DNA of 58,111 nt from AWTP1-9 sp035703165 (GTDB lineage: Bacteria; Bacteroidota; Bacteroidia; Chitinophagales; Chitinophagaceae), in the NCBI GenBank assembly GCA_035703165.1, contig DASSYR010000070.1, forward strand, positions 1-58,111, read 5' to 3'. Positions 1 to 8,227 of this stretch are shown one piece after another (position 1 is the stretch's first letter; every line of letters begins with the position of its first letter). The position numbers and the translations under genes are program-made. The notes under the pieces are model-generated. The model was given only the letters and a program-made list of their open reading frames with translations. It was not told where the DNA came from and made no database searches.

Positions 1-487
1 AAGTAAGTTGAAGAATAAGGCATAAAATCCCGGTAAGAATTCTACCACGAAGTAAGAATGATAAGAATGGGAAAAAAATTGCAATGAGCGTCATGGAGAT
101 TTATTTTTTTAAAAATTTTTTGATAGAAATTTCTTCCAACATCCTGTGTTTGTTCAGATACAGGGCCTGAAACGCAAGTTAAATATTTTTAGTACAATTT
201 GCACAACATTCCGGAACATCAACTTCGTAAAACATTCATTAGTAGCCCATTGCGGAGCAGTTACTTGTTAATTGCGCATTCTTTGAAAGTTGAGTGCTTT
301 AAAAAATTTTTCCTATAATCTTTTGCATTATGTTAAATAGTTTTGCTTTTAAAAATTTATTCTTTTTGAAGCGTGGCAATTTTAAAAATAATTTTTCTGG
401 GATGGGGAAGGTGGAAGCTTATTTACAATTTTTGCCGTTTGCGCAGGTTTGAGCGAATTGCAAATGTGCTTACACCTGTTCGGTGGG
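1..487. other. Intergenic region at the left edge, no gene seen
   Basis: This AT-rich stretch lies downstream of the GIY-YIG nuclease gene, which ends at 488 on the minus strand. I see no open frame of useful length, no tRNA-like fold and no clear hairpin followed by a T-run. It may hold the end of the defence cassette transcript or the edge of an inserted segment, but no direct repeat or integrase supports that here. Confidence 0.5.
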
Positions 488-1699
488 TTATCTAAGTACA
501 ATTTTTTCAGTCCCTCTATCATATTTATAATTTACAATTTGTTCATTTAAAATAAGTTCAATTGCTTGTTCAATTTCTTCAAATGGAACAATAAACCATT
601 CCCTTGGTGTTATTCTTTTTCCTTGAATTATCTCTATGTCAATATTTAGACATGCTTCTGCGAAGAACCTATGAAGTAGTTGCTCCAATTTGTCTGCGTT
701 TCTATTGTAGCAAGCGTAACTTGAAACTTTAATTACATCCGCATACAAATAGGTTGCTTCATTTTTTGCGTTCTTAATTCGCTCGTCAATTGGCGAGGAA
801 GAAAAACCAATTTTGAATAAATTCTCAATTACGGAAATTTCAGGATGGGCTGACTTAGACTTTAAAACATATATCCATCCTGTCTGAATATCTTCTTCTT
901 TAACCATGCCGGAATTAACATAGAGTTCATTGTTTATTCCTTCATATGTATTGGTAATTAATTTACCGCTCTTTTGTATTTGTTTTCCAAGTGAACGATA
1001 AAGCATGTTGCTATATGTTCCGTTTTCAAAAATCGTAAATGTTCTACCTTCAATTCGTTCTCGGTCGCCAGATTTTAATTCACGAACAGCCTTTTCAAGT
1101 TTTGCTTCTTTTAGATAGAGCATTACACCGTCAATGAAATAGAAGTTGCCAACATGCAGGTTTTTCTCAATGTTATGAAACGGTTTGATTTGTCGTTTTC
1201 CTTCTTTGATTTCCTGATGCACCTTTTGAAACATTGCTTCATAAGGTTTAAACTCATCCTCTTTCAATGGTTTTCGTTGTGCAACAAAATCTGCTTTTTC
1301 TCTCTCGTATTCTTTTGAGATATGTTTGTATTTGAAAATAGATAAATCGCTGTCTGTTTCTAATAATCCAAATTCATCATCATTCAAAATATCATCAATC
1401 GAAGCTTTTGGAATTTCTACTTCACCTAAAAGATTATGCCTATCGTATGACTTCAATGAAATTTTTTGTTGCTCATTTTCTTTGATATTTTTTAATCGGG
1501 CTAATAACCCATATTCGGACATACTTGATGTATTCGGTTCTCTGCCGTTTTTATCAACGAAAGCATTTATTTCTTCAAACGAATCAATCAAACGCTGGTC
1601 AGCAGTTTTTATGTTTGATGCCTTTGCAGTTGAATCCAACAAGCCAAACTCATCATCATTGAAGATGTCGTCTAATGATTTTTTTTTCTTATTGCTCAT
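488..1699 (-). CDS. GIY-YIG (T5orf172-type) nuclease of a restriction-modification-like cassette
   Basis: The C-terminal third (about residues 272-385 of 403) has the GIY-YIG/T5orf172 layout: GWIYVL in place of GIY, LFKIGFS in place of YIG, an Arg in the following helix (DERIKNA), a Glu/His-rich helix (KLEQLLHRFF) and a closing REWF. Family members cut DNA. The N-terminal two thirds is not recognised but carries an acidic motif twice, SLDDIFNDDEFGLL at residues 8-21 and SIDDILNDDEFGLL at 100-113, matching at 12 of 14 positions. The start overlaps the helicase stop by 11 bases, so the two are likely translationally coupled. Inference: this is the cleavage subunit working with the upstream methyltransferase and helicase, since the methyltransferase has no visible nuclease motif. 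It could instead be an accessory protein. The nuclease fold is fairly sure; the role is not. Confidence 0.8.
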   Translation of the reverse strand: MSNKKKKSLDDIFNDDEFGLLDSTAKASNIKTADQRLIDSFEEINAFVDKNGREPNTSSMSEYGLLARLKNIKENEQQKISLKSYDRHNLLGEVEIPKASIDDILNDDEFGLLETDSDLSIFKYKHISKEYEREKADFVAQRKPLKEDEFKPYEAMFQKVHQEIKEGKRQIKPFHNIEKNLHVGNFYFIDGVMLYLKEAKLEKAVRELKSGDRERIEGRTFTIFENGTYSNMLYRSLGKQIQKSGKLITNTYEGINNELYVNSGMVKEEDIQTGWIYVLKSKSAHPEISVIENLFKIGFSSSPIDERIKNAKNEATYLYADVIKVSSYACYNRNADKLEQLLHRFFAEACLNIDIEIIQGKRITPREWFIVPFEEIEQAIELILNEQIVNYKYDRGTEKIVLR

Positions 1700-3653
1700 T
1701 CAATGCTCTTTGTCTTTTTAATTCACGTAAAAAAATAATCGCTTCCGCCATTCTTTTCTCTTTCGGGTCATACGATTGAAAATTAGGGGCTTCTCCCGTT
1801 CGTCCAATCCATTCTTTAATTTTAGGCCAAAGCATGATAGCTTCTTCCTCTGTCATTTCAATTTTGATGGACTGTATGTGTTCGTCAATTAGTTTTAACA
1901 CTTGTGTTGTTACTGATTTTGATAAAATTTCAAATGCTTTTTGAAAAGGATTTACTTGGTCAATCAAATCAATGTGAATGTCGTCTATGTTTACAAAACT
2001 ATTTGCCATTCGTACAAATTTCCTTCCGCCTTGTTCTTCAATTACACTGTTTTTTATTACAGAATCTACTACTACATGCTGACGAACTGCTTCTACATCT
2101 TCTTCACTCAAATCAGGATAAACCTCACGAATAATTTTTGGGATTAATACAGTGTTGATTACTTCGGGTTCTACATTACCGGGCATTGCTTTTAGCATTT
2201 GGTCGTCTTGCAGAATCCGGGCTTTCAAATCATTCAAATCACTTTCAATGATGTCCTTAGCTCGCTGAGAAGTTGGCAGTTTAAACCCTCTGATTCGAAT
2301 TGTATTTTCATCATCATTCTTTTCTTCCTCTTCGTTGTCATCTTCTTTCAATTTGAATTTGAAGTTTGGAGCCAACACTTGTTCCATTAACAACGATGCA
2401 GTAATGGCTTTCAACATATTGTTTACAGCCACCTTCACTTCATCGGTTTCCGCTTCGGGTTGTGCAATCAGGTTGGTGAATTGAGCATGTGTTTTATTGT
2501 TGCTGTCTCTGGTTGCCCGACCAATGATTTGAATAATTTCGGTTAATGAACCTCTGTAACCAATGGTTAAAGCATGCTCGCAATAGGGCCAGTCAAAACC
2601 TTCCTTTGCCATACCTAAAGCAATAATGATGTCAATGGCATCCGCTGTGTTGGAATCTCGTAAATACGCTGAAATTTTATCACGTTCTTTTTGATTGTCG
2701 TTTACCAAATCAGCTACTTTCAGCACTTTGCCCGAACGCTTACTTTTTACATACAACACACCTGTATTTTCATCTTGCGATTCTAAATCACCCAAGGCAT
2801 CAATGATGTGGCCTACTTCCTCGTATTTTTCTCTGGAGGATTCCGCTGAGTTTACACTGGGTATGTGAATTATTGTTTTTTTGCTTTCATCCAGAATTTC
2901 TTCCAAAGCCGACATTGGTTTTTCGGGTTGCTTCTTGAAATAGCGACCGGTATAAAAATGATAACCTATTCCCAATGATTTCAGGTATTCATAACCATTT
3001 AGTTGCTCATAATAATTGTAAGTAACTTTTATGAATCTGGCTTCATCTTCGGGCAGCAATACTGGAACATTGTCGCCTCTGAAATAGGAACCTGTCATAG
3101 CTACGATGTGAGCATTTGATTTTGTCATGATGTTTTTCATAACTTCACCTAAACGATTATCTCCATCAGCAGAAACGTGATGAAATTCATCTATAGCAAT
3201 TAATGTGTCGTTCAATTTTTTTTCGTCCAAACCATCAAACGCAAATCGCAAGGTGGCGTGTGTGCAAATCAAAATTTGCTCGTTGCTATCTAAAAATTCA
3301 AGAAAGGTTTTTACTTTGCTATTATCTGATCCAGCTGTACATAAATTGTATTTTGGATTTACTGTCCAATCGGCAAAAAAGCCATGTTCGGTCAGTTTGG
3401 TGGAGCTGAACGATGCACCAATTGATTTTTCAGGAACTGCAACAATGGCTTTTTTTATGCCTTGATTTTTGAGTTTGTCCAAAGCAATAAACATCAACGC
3501 TCTTGACTTGCCTGATGCCGGCGGTGCTTTTATTAAAAGGTAATGAGCTGTTCGGGCATTGTATGCCCGTTCCTGCATTTCTCGCATTCCAAAAGCATTC
3601 GTCTTCTTGCTTTTGCCTGTTTGGCCATATTCTACTTTTATTAAATCAGGCAT
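1689..3653 (-). CDS. Superfamily 2 DEAD/DEAH-type helicase of the defence cassette
   Basis: A 654-residue SF2 helicase/translocase. Motif I is APPASGKSRA (residues 43-52), motif II is a DEFH variant of the DEAH box (about 155-158), motif III is AMTGS (about 185-189), and the second RecA domain shows ALGMAKEGFDWP and the motif VI-like QIIGRATRDS. The layout resembles the translocating subunits of type III-like restriction systems, but no endonuclease domain is evident; an acidic linker (EEEEKNDDEN) precedes a C-terminal part I do not recognise. It starts 2 bases after the methyltransferase stop and overlaps the GIY-YIG gene by 11 bases, so all three are probably made together. Inference: an ATP-driven translocase linking DNA recognition by the methyltransferase to cleavage by the nuclease. 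Confidence 0.88.
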   Translation of the reverse strand: MPDLIKVEYGQTGKSKKTNAFGMREMQERAYNARTAHYLLIKAPPASGKSRALMFIALDKLKNQGIKKAIVAVPEKSIGASFSSTKLTEHGFFADWTVNPKYNLCTAGSDNSKVKTFLEFLDSNEQILICTHATLRFAFDGLDEKKLNDTLIAIDEFHHVSADGDNRLGEVMKNIMTKSNAHIVAMTGSYFRGDNVPVLLPEDEARFIKVTYNYYEQLNGYEYLKSLGIGYHFYTGRYFKKQPEKPMSALEEILDESKKTIIHIPSVNSAESSREKYEEVGHIIDALGDLESQDENTGVLYVKSKRSGKVLKVADLVNDNQKERDKISAYLRDSNTADAIDIIIALGMAKEGFDWPYCEHALTIGYRGSLTEIIQIIGRATRDSNNKTHAQFTNLIAQPEAETDEVKVAVNNMLKAITASLLMEQVLAPNFKFKLKEDDNEEEEKNDDENTIRIRGFKLPTSQRAKDIIESDLNDLKARILQDDQMLKAMPGNVEPEVINTVLIPKIIREVYPDLSEEDVEAVRQHVVVDSVIKNSVIEEQGGRKFVRMANSFVNIDDIHIDLIDQVNPFQKAFEILSKSVTTQVLKLIDEHIQSIKIEMTEEEAIMLWPKIKEWIGRTGEAPNFQSYDPKEKRMAEAIIFLRELKRQRALNEQ

Positions 3654-3655
3654 AA

Positions 3656-6388
3656 TTATTTTTTCGTTTTTTCTGTTGTCTTTTTTGGTTTCTTTTGTTT
3701 TTCAAACAAAGTTCCACTTTTGGTCATTTCTTCATAAAGCTTGAACAAATACTCCAAACGTTCCGTGTCGGAAGTAAAGGGTTGTATGCGATAACATTGC
3801 TCAACAGCACGATCCAGTTCTTCGTGGGCTTGCTTCAAACCCTTTGGCATTTTATCGGGGTCGTATAATTGTGCCATGGTTTTTTCAGGATGCTTGGCTC
3901 GTTCATCCAAAATGGCAAACACATACAAATTCAGGTTTTCCTTTTGTTTGAGGGTAATGTCCGGGAAAGGGAAAGTATTGTAACATATCGAAGATGAATA
4001 ACTAAAGTCTGTTTTCATCCTACCTCCAACATTTTTTAACCAAACCATGTGCATTTTACTAGATATTATTCCAAATAAATATGGCTCTGCGTTATAAATG
4101 GGAAAAGCCTTATCCATAACTATTATATCCTTGAAATAACCAATAGGAAGGTATTCTCTTCTTTCAGAAGAAACTTTAGGAATTAGTAAAACATCACCCT
4201 TTATAAATCTTGGCTCACCAAATCGAAATGGTTTTTTTGCTGCTTCAATGGTAGGTTTTCTCTTGCTTTTTAATCTAAATTTTTTGACTTCTTCAAACTT
4301 TTTTCTTAAAGGTTCTATTTCGTTTGCTTTTTCAAATTCTTCTTCTGAAACCCAAATCCCCCATCTTTCAATATCTTTTATGAGTTCCTGTGAGCCCATT
4401 AATCTGAATAAAAATTTTTCAACCAATGGATACTCTCTACATAATTTTTCTTTTTCTTGTTTTGATAAAATTAAATGTCCTCCATCTAAAGCTGAACTAC
4501 CATAACCAATTTGAGAAACTTTTGAGATTGGTTTATTCCGACCAACGACAAAATGATTTTCTGAATCTGTTAAGTTTGGACTGATGTTTTTTACTGACTT
4601 TTTTATATCTGAATCAAAAAGAAATTTTTCATGGTTATTAATATTACAAACACCAATAATGACTACTGAAACTCCTGCATTTCCTTTGGCATTGTTAGTC
4701 CATTTGAATGATTTATATGCAAAAGTGATTTCTTGGTCTAATTTGAAAATGAGTGGCCAAAATAAGGCAACTTGTTCTCCTTGTGTGATTGAATTAGTTG
4801 TTACAAATGCGTATTTAGCACTATAATTTTTTATAAATAATGAAGCTTTGAAGAACCAACATGAAATATAGTCTAAGCTCTTGTATTCTTTGATACCATT
4901 AAATACAATTGCCATGTCTTTTTTTTGTTCTTCATCTTGCCTAGAATAGCCTAAATAAGGCGGATTACCAATGATATAGACTTCATCATTCTCTCCAATC
5001 GGGCAAACGGTTTTCCAATCCACACGGGCAGCATTGCCTTGCACAATTTTTCCCGCTTGTTTTAATGGGAGAATAGGTTTGCTTTTACCATAATCAAAAA
5101 GCATTTCTTCAAATACTTTGTTCATTTGGTGTTCTGCCAGCCATAAAGAAAGTATCGCCATTTCATGGGCAAAATCGTCCAACTCAATTCCATAAAATTG
5201 TGAAAGCTGAATGGAAGTAAACTCCATTGCAGGGGTCGGGCTAAGGTCTATAATGCGTTGCAGAATTTTTATTTCCAACAAACGGATTTCCTTGTAAGTA
5301 ATAATCAAAAAATTTCCGCTACCGCAGGCAGGGTCAAAGAATTTTATTTTTGCAATTCGGTTTATTAGTTTCCGTAGTTTAGTAATTTCTGAGGCTGAGC
5401 CTGCCGAAGCCTCAAATTCTTCATATAGGGCATCCAAAAATAAAGGTTTGATAAGTTTCTGAATGTTAGGCACACTGGTGTAGTGCATACCCAAATCACT
5501 GCGGTATTCAGGAATTACCACTGCCTGAATCATTGAACCGAAAATGTCAGGGTTAATTTTTTTCCAATTCAATCCGCCCAATTCCAATAATAATTTCCTT
5601 GCTTTTTGAGAAAAAATTGGAGAGTTAGACTTTGCCCCCCCAAACAATCCACCATTGACGTACTTGAAATTTTTAGCTAAATGATCTGGAAAGTCTTCTA
5701 CATTTTCTGTATTTAACCTTTTAAAGAGGCGGTCAAGAAATAAATGAGTATCGCCACCGTTTTCATTAGTATGTTGTGCCAATGTATCAGTAAAAATTCC
5801 TTCTACATCGAATATTTCAGTATCTTCTGCAAAAAAGCAAAATAACAATCTTGACAAGAAAATATTCAAGTTATGGATGCTTTCTCTTGAATTGTAAATG
5901 TCAATATTTTTGGTTACTAACTCATCGTATAATGTCGCCATTTTATAGGCAGCATTGCGGTCAGCTTCAGTATCATTGTTGTTGTAGTTATTAAATTCAC
6001 TATTTGCAAGTGGCAAAAAGAATCCATAATGTTTAGGTAAATCTTTAATGGATATATCCAGGTTCCTACCCAATTTCAAATCTTTTGCTACCAGATTTTT
6101 GTAATCGGTAACAACGGCAAATCGGGGAGAGTGTTTTACAATTCGTTCTTCTTTGGCAAGGCTTTCAATAGCACTCAACAACTTGTCAGTTGGCTGTTGC
6201 TTGAAAAAGATTTTCTTTTTGTAAAGGATTTCGCCTTCTATTTTTGACGAGTTAAAATCTCCGCTTTTCAATCGGGTAATTGAAGTTTTAGAAATGCCAT
6301 AAGCCAACAACAAGTCATACAAAAAATGCTCTTTCGAGAAATTCTCTATGATTCGCTTTACGTTCTGTTCTATTTCGTGACTGTTCAT
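3656..6388 (-). CDS. MmeI-like adenine-specific DNA methyltransferase without a recognisable nuclease domain
   Basis: A 910-residue class I SAM-dependent N6-adenine DNA methyltransferase. SAM-binding motif I is FDPACGSGNF (about residues 351-360) and catalytic motif IV is NPPY (about 475-478). Upstream are RLLFCFFAEDTEIF and LGMHYTS, typical of the spacer of MmeI/type IIG-like enzymes, and the C-terminus keeps LDRAVEQCYR followed by ERLEYLFKLYEEM as in that family. MmeI itself has an N-terminal PD-(D/E)xK nuclease; here the first 130 residues show no D...ExK pattern, so cleavage probably needs another protein. A palindromic sequence at 5391-5413 encodes residues of the linker EASAGSAS just before motif I. 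The gene begins 2 bases after the AbiEii-type gene and ends 2 bases before the helicase gene. Confidence 0.9.
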   Translation of the reverse strand: MNSHEIEQNVKRIIENFSKEHFLYDLLLAYGISKTSITRLKSGDFNSSKIEGEILYKKKIFFKQQPTDKLLSAIESLAKEERIVKHSPRFAVVTDYKNLVAKDLKLGRNLDISIKDLPKHYGFFLPLANSEFNNYNNNDTEADRNAAYKMATLYDELVTKNIDIYNSRESIHNLNIFLSRLLFCFFAEDTEIFDVEGIFTDTLAQHTNENGGDTHLFLDRLFKRLNTENVEDFPDHLAKNFKYVNGGLFGGAKSNSPIFSQKARKLLLELGGLNWKKINPDIFGSMIQAVVIPEYRSDLGMHYTSVPNIQKLIKPLFLDALYEEFEASAGSASEITKLRKLINRIAKIKFFDPACGSGNFLIITYKEIRLLEIKILQRIIDLSPTPAMEFTSIQLSQFYGIELDDFAHEMAILSLWLAEHQMNKVFEEMLFDYGKSKPILPLKQAGKIVQGNAARVDWKTVCPIGENDEVYIIGNPPYLGYSRQDEEQKKDMAIVFNGIKEYKSLDYISCWFFKASLFIKNYSAKYAFVTTNSITQGEQVALFWPLIFKLDQEITFAYKSFKWTNNAKGNAGVSVVIIGVCNINNHEKFLFDSDIKKSVKNISPNLTDSENHFVVGRNKPISKVSQIGYGSSALDGGHLILSKQEKEKLCREYPLVEKFLFRLMGSQELIKDIERWGIWVSEEEFEKANEIEPLRKKFEEVKKFRLKSKRKPTIEAAKKPFRFGEPRFIKGDVLLIPKVSSERREYLPIGYFKDIIVMDKAFPIYNAEPYLFGIISSKMHMVWLKNVGGRMKTDFSYSSSICYNTFPFPDITLKQKENLNLYVFAILDERAKHPEKTMAQLYDPDKMPKGLKQAHEELDRAVEQCYRIQPFTSDTERLEYLFKLYEEMTKSGTLFEKQKKPKKTTEKTKK
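5391..5413. repeat. Short palindromic element inside the methyltransferase gene
   Basis: The arms GAGGCT and AGCCTC enclose GAGCCTGCCGA. The core CTGAGCCTGCCGAAG resembles dispersed palindromes I know from Bacteroidota genomes. On the minus strand it is read in frame as part of a small-residue linker ahead of the SAM-binding motif, so it does not break the gene. Confidence 0.5.
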
Positions 6389-6390
6389 TG

Positions 6391-7212
6391 CTAAAACTTC
6401 AATTTTTTAAGGTGTCGTTGCACTTCTCTTTCCACTTGGTCAAAGTCGGGCAGGTCTTTTATTTGTTCGTTCATTGAGCTTTTCCATCTGCCTTTGTATT
6501 GTGGCAATCGTTCATTTAATTTTTTCGAAAAATCAGTATGCATTAATTCTTTGCTTTTGCATTTAGCTTCAAATTCACTCACGTAATAATCTGCTTCCAT
6601 TTCATGCACTTCCAGCAAATACCAGATGTCGTAAAAATCTCTTGCTTGCATTCGTTGCATTACCGAACGCATTTTTTCAACCAACACTTCTTCTAAAGGA
6701 TAACATAAAAGGTGGTGTTCTTCCAAATCAGAATAGCCAATAAATACATCATTCATGACTGGCTCAAAAACCAGTTGTTCACTACGTGAAATATCAACTT
6801 TTACTTTTTTGTTGTTTCCTTGTCCGCCAAGCGGACCAATGTAGCTGATGTAAAAATTTATACCTCCGTCTTCATGCTCGAGCCTGTCCCGATGACTATC
6901 GGGATCAATAATTTCAAGCGGAATATTGGCTTCATCTTTTATGAATTCAAATACTTCTTTAAACCATGCGAAAATTTGCTCGTTAGGGATTTCGCTATTC
7001 AGCAATGTAAAATCCAAGTCCTCAGAAAAACGATAATCTTCAAAATAGACTTTCTTTAAAACTGTTCCACCTTTGAAAACGATTGTCTTTGAAAGGTGCT
7101 CATGTTTAGAAATGCCAAACAGAATCCATGAAAGAATGTAATCCTTTTCAATCTGCTGGTCACGAACACCAACTGCATTTGCTTTTTGCTGTATATCTCC
7201 GGGTTTAATCAT
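6391..7212 (-). CDS. abiEii: AbiEii-type nucleotidyltransferase toxin
   Basis: A 273-residue protein of the AbiEii/AbiGii nucleotidyltransferase family (DNA polymerase beta fold). The signature is complete: FKGGTVLKK (about residues 46-54) followed by RFSEDLDF (61-68), which supplies the GG/S and D-x-D active-site elements. Known members are toxins of type IV-class systems; one studied relative modifies tRNA acceptor ends. The gene follows the AbiEi-type gene by 81 bases and precedes the methyltransferase gene by 2 bases, which places it in the same transcript as the restriction-like genes. An 18-base palindrome (6887-6904) encodes part of the stretch near residues 101-111. Family call is sure; the target is not visible from sequence. 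Confidence 0.9.
   Translation of the reverse strand: MIKPGDIQQKANAVGVRDQQIEKDYILSWILFGISKHEHLSKTIVFKGGTVLKKVYFEDYRFSEDLDFTLLNSEIPNEQIFAWFKEVFEFIKDEANIPLEIIDPDSHRDRLEHEDGGINFYISYIGPLGGQGNNKKVKVDISRSEQLVFEPVMNDVFIGYSDLEEHHLLCYPLEEVLVEKMRSVMQRMQARDFYDIWYLLEVHEMEADYYVSEFEAKCKSKELMHTDFSKKLNERLPQYKGRWKSSMNEQIKDLPDFDQVEREVQRHLKKLKF
6880..6904. repeat. Palindromic element inside the AbiEii gene
   Basis: TCCCGAT, spacer GACT, ATCGGGA form a perfect 7-4-7 palindrome at 6887-6904, directly preceded by GAGCCTG, the same heptamer found in the palindrome inside the methyltransferase gene. It is read in frame as about ten charged residues (DPDSHRDRLE). This type of sequence is common as a dispersed repeat in Bacteroidota. 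Confidence 0.5.
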
Positions 7213-7293
7213 GCGGCAGTATTTATTTTTTTATTGGTCGCATGGAATACGCCATGCTTGCTTTTACATTTTAGTTTTTTGTGCATGGCTATT

Positions 7294-8115
7294 TCATGTG
7301 TAAATGGCAGATTTAATAGTTTCCGTTTCCAAATTTTGTTGAATACTCCATCGGCTAATTCGCTTTCCAGTTTTAGGCAATTCGGTGTCAAGGACTACAT
7401 ACGATGCGGTTTTCATTTGTTGTAGTTCCTGAATAATTTTGGTATTGATTTCTAATATTTCTAAAACAAAGCCCAAGCGTTTTACTACTGCTTGAGAATC
7501 AAATTTTTTGGTGTATTCAAGAAGTGTATCGTATTTTATTTTGTCTTTAGAAGTATAGATTGCTCTTGCCACTTCAACAATTCCACCAGCATAATCGGGT
7601 TTGAATAAGCAATCAATAAAAGTTTTTTCTAAGTCTGAGCACATGACTTTATTAAAGCTGTCAATCCATATTTTCTTTGAACCGAAAAAATGTTTCTCGT
7701 TGTGATAGATGAATTGAAAAGGAACTTCTTTGATTTTTATTTCTGATGGTCGTATTTGTTTTGAAACAACGATTTGTTCTTTTAGTGATGGTTGAGTGAT
7801 GAGGTTATGTATTTGCAAAGCGGAATAATAGCCTATATAATGTTTGGCATCATTCACCAAATGTTCTGCAACCAAATGCCAGTCGGGCATAAAGGTTTCT
7901 GCATTTTGTTCGTAGGGTATGACGTAATAAACACCTTCTTTCAAACGCATCAACAAACCTCTCTTTGTCATGTCGCTTAGTAGCTCTCTGACTGCACTTG
8001 CTTTAGAGTCGGGCAGGGCTTTACATGCCAAAGAATAGTCAAAGCAATTCTTGTTCTGTCCGTTGAAATAGGATAGAAGCTCGTTTGATTGCGTTGATAT
8101 GTATTTATTCTTCAT
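7294..8115 (-). CDS. abiEi: AbiEi-type antitoxin and transcriptional repressor
   Basis: A 273-residue type IV antitoxin-like protein. The first 70 residues form a winged-helix region ending in GLLMRLKEGVYYVIPY, the typical AbiEi wing; the middle contains WHLVAEHLVNDAKHYIGYYSAL, shared by the family, and the end (LDTELPKTGKRISRW) matches the usual C-terminal pattern. Known AbiEi proteins neutralise AbiEii and repress their own promoter by binding inverted repeats. Two such repeats lie just upstream (8124-8142 and 8209-8227). The toxin gene follows after 81 bases. Inference: this protein sets the expression level of the whole five-gene operon. Confidence 0.88.
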   Translation of the reverse strand: MKNKYISTQSNELLSYFNGQNKNCFDYSLACKALPDSKASAVRELLSDMTKRGLLMRLKEGVYYVIPYEQNAETFMPDWHLVAEHLVNDAKHYIGYYSALQIHNLITQPSLKEQIVVSKQIRPSEIKIKEVPFQFIYHNEKHFFGSKKIWIDSFNKVMCSDLEKTFIDCLFKPDYAGGIVEVARAIYTSKDKIKYDTLLEYTKKFDSQAVVKRLGFVLEILEINTKIIQELQQMKTASYVVLDTELPKTGKRISRWSIQQNLETETIKSAIYT

Positions 8116-8123
8116 AGTAACAA

Positions 8124-8142
8124 TGTCAGGTTAAACCTGACA
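8124..8142. promoter_or_regulatory. Palindromic operator 1, probable AbiEi site
   Basis: TGTCAGGTT-A-AACCTGACA is a perfect 9-1-9 palindrome starting 9 bases upstream of the abiEi start codon. A near copy lies 85 bases upstream, with 17 of 19 bases the same. Autoregulation through paired inverted repeats is known for AbiEi. Confidence 0.7.
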
Positions 8143-8181
8143 GCAATGATACAAAAGATAATTTAATTATGGTAATAATTT

Positions 8182-8189
8182 CAAATATA
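8182..8189 (-). promoter_or_regulatory. Putative promoter -7 element for the abiEi operon
   Basis: Read on the minus strand this is TATATTTG, a full match to the Bacteroidota -7 consensus TAnnTTTG. The -33 region falls at the edge of operator 2 and shows no clear TTG, so activity is inferred. Both operators bracket it. Confidence 0.4.
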
Positions 8190-8208
8190 TTATCATTTAT
8201 AGTTAAAT

Positions 8209-8227
8209 TGTCAGGATAAACCTGACT
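8209..8227. promoter_or_regulatory. Palindromic operator 2, probable AbiEi site
   Basis: TGTCAGGATAAACCTGACT has inverted arms GTCAGG and CCTGAC and differs from operator 1 at two positions. It overlaps the expected -33 region of the putative promoter. The 85-base offset from operator 1 is about eight helical turns, so both would face the same side of the DNA. Confidence 0.65.

Noticed and set aside
6880..6904. Palindrome in abiEii as a terminator or operator
   Set aside because: It lies in the middle of a coding frame, lacks a T-run and matches the look of dispersed palindromes, so it is treated as a repeat.
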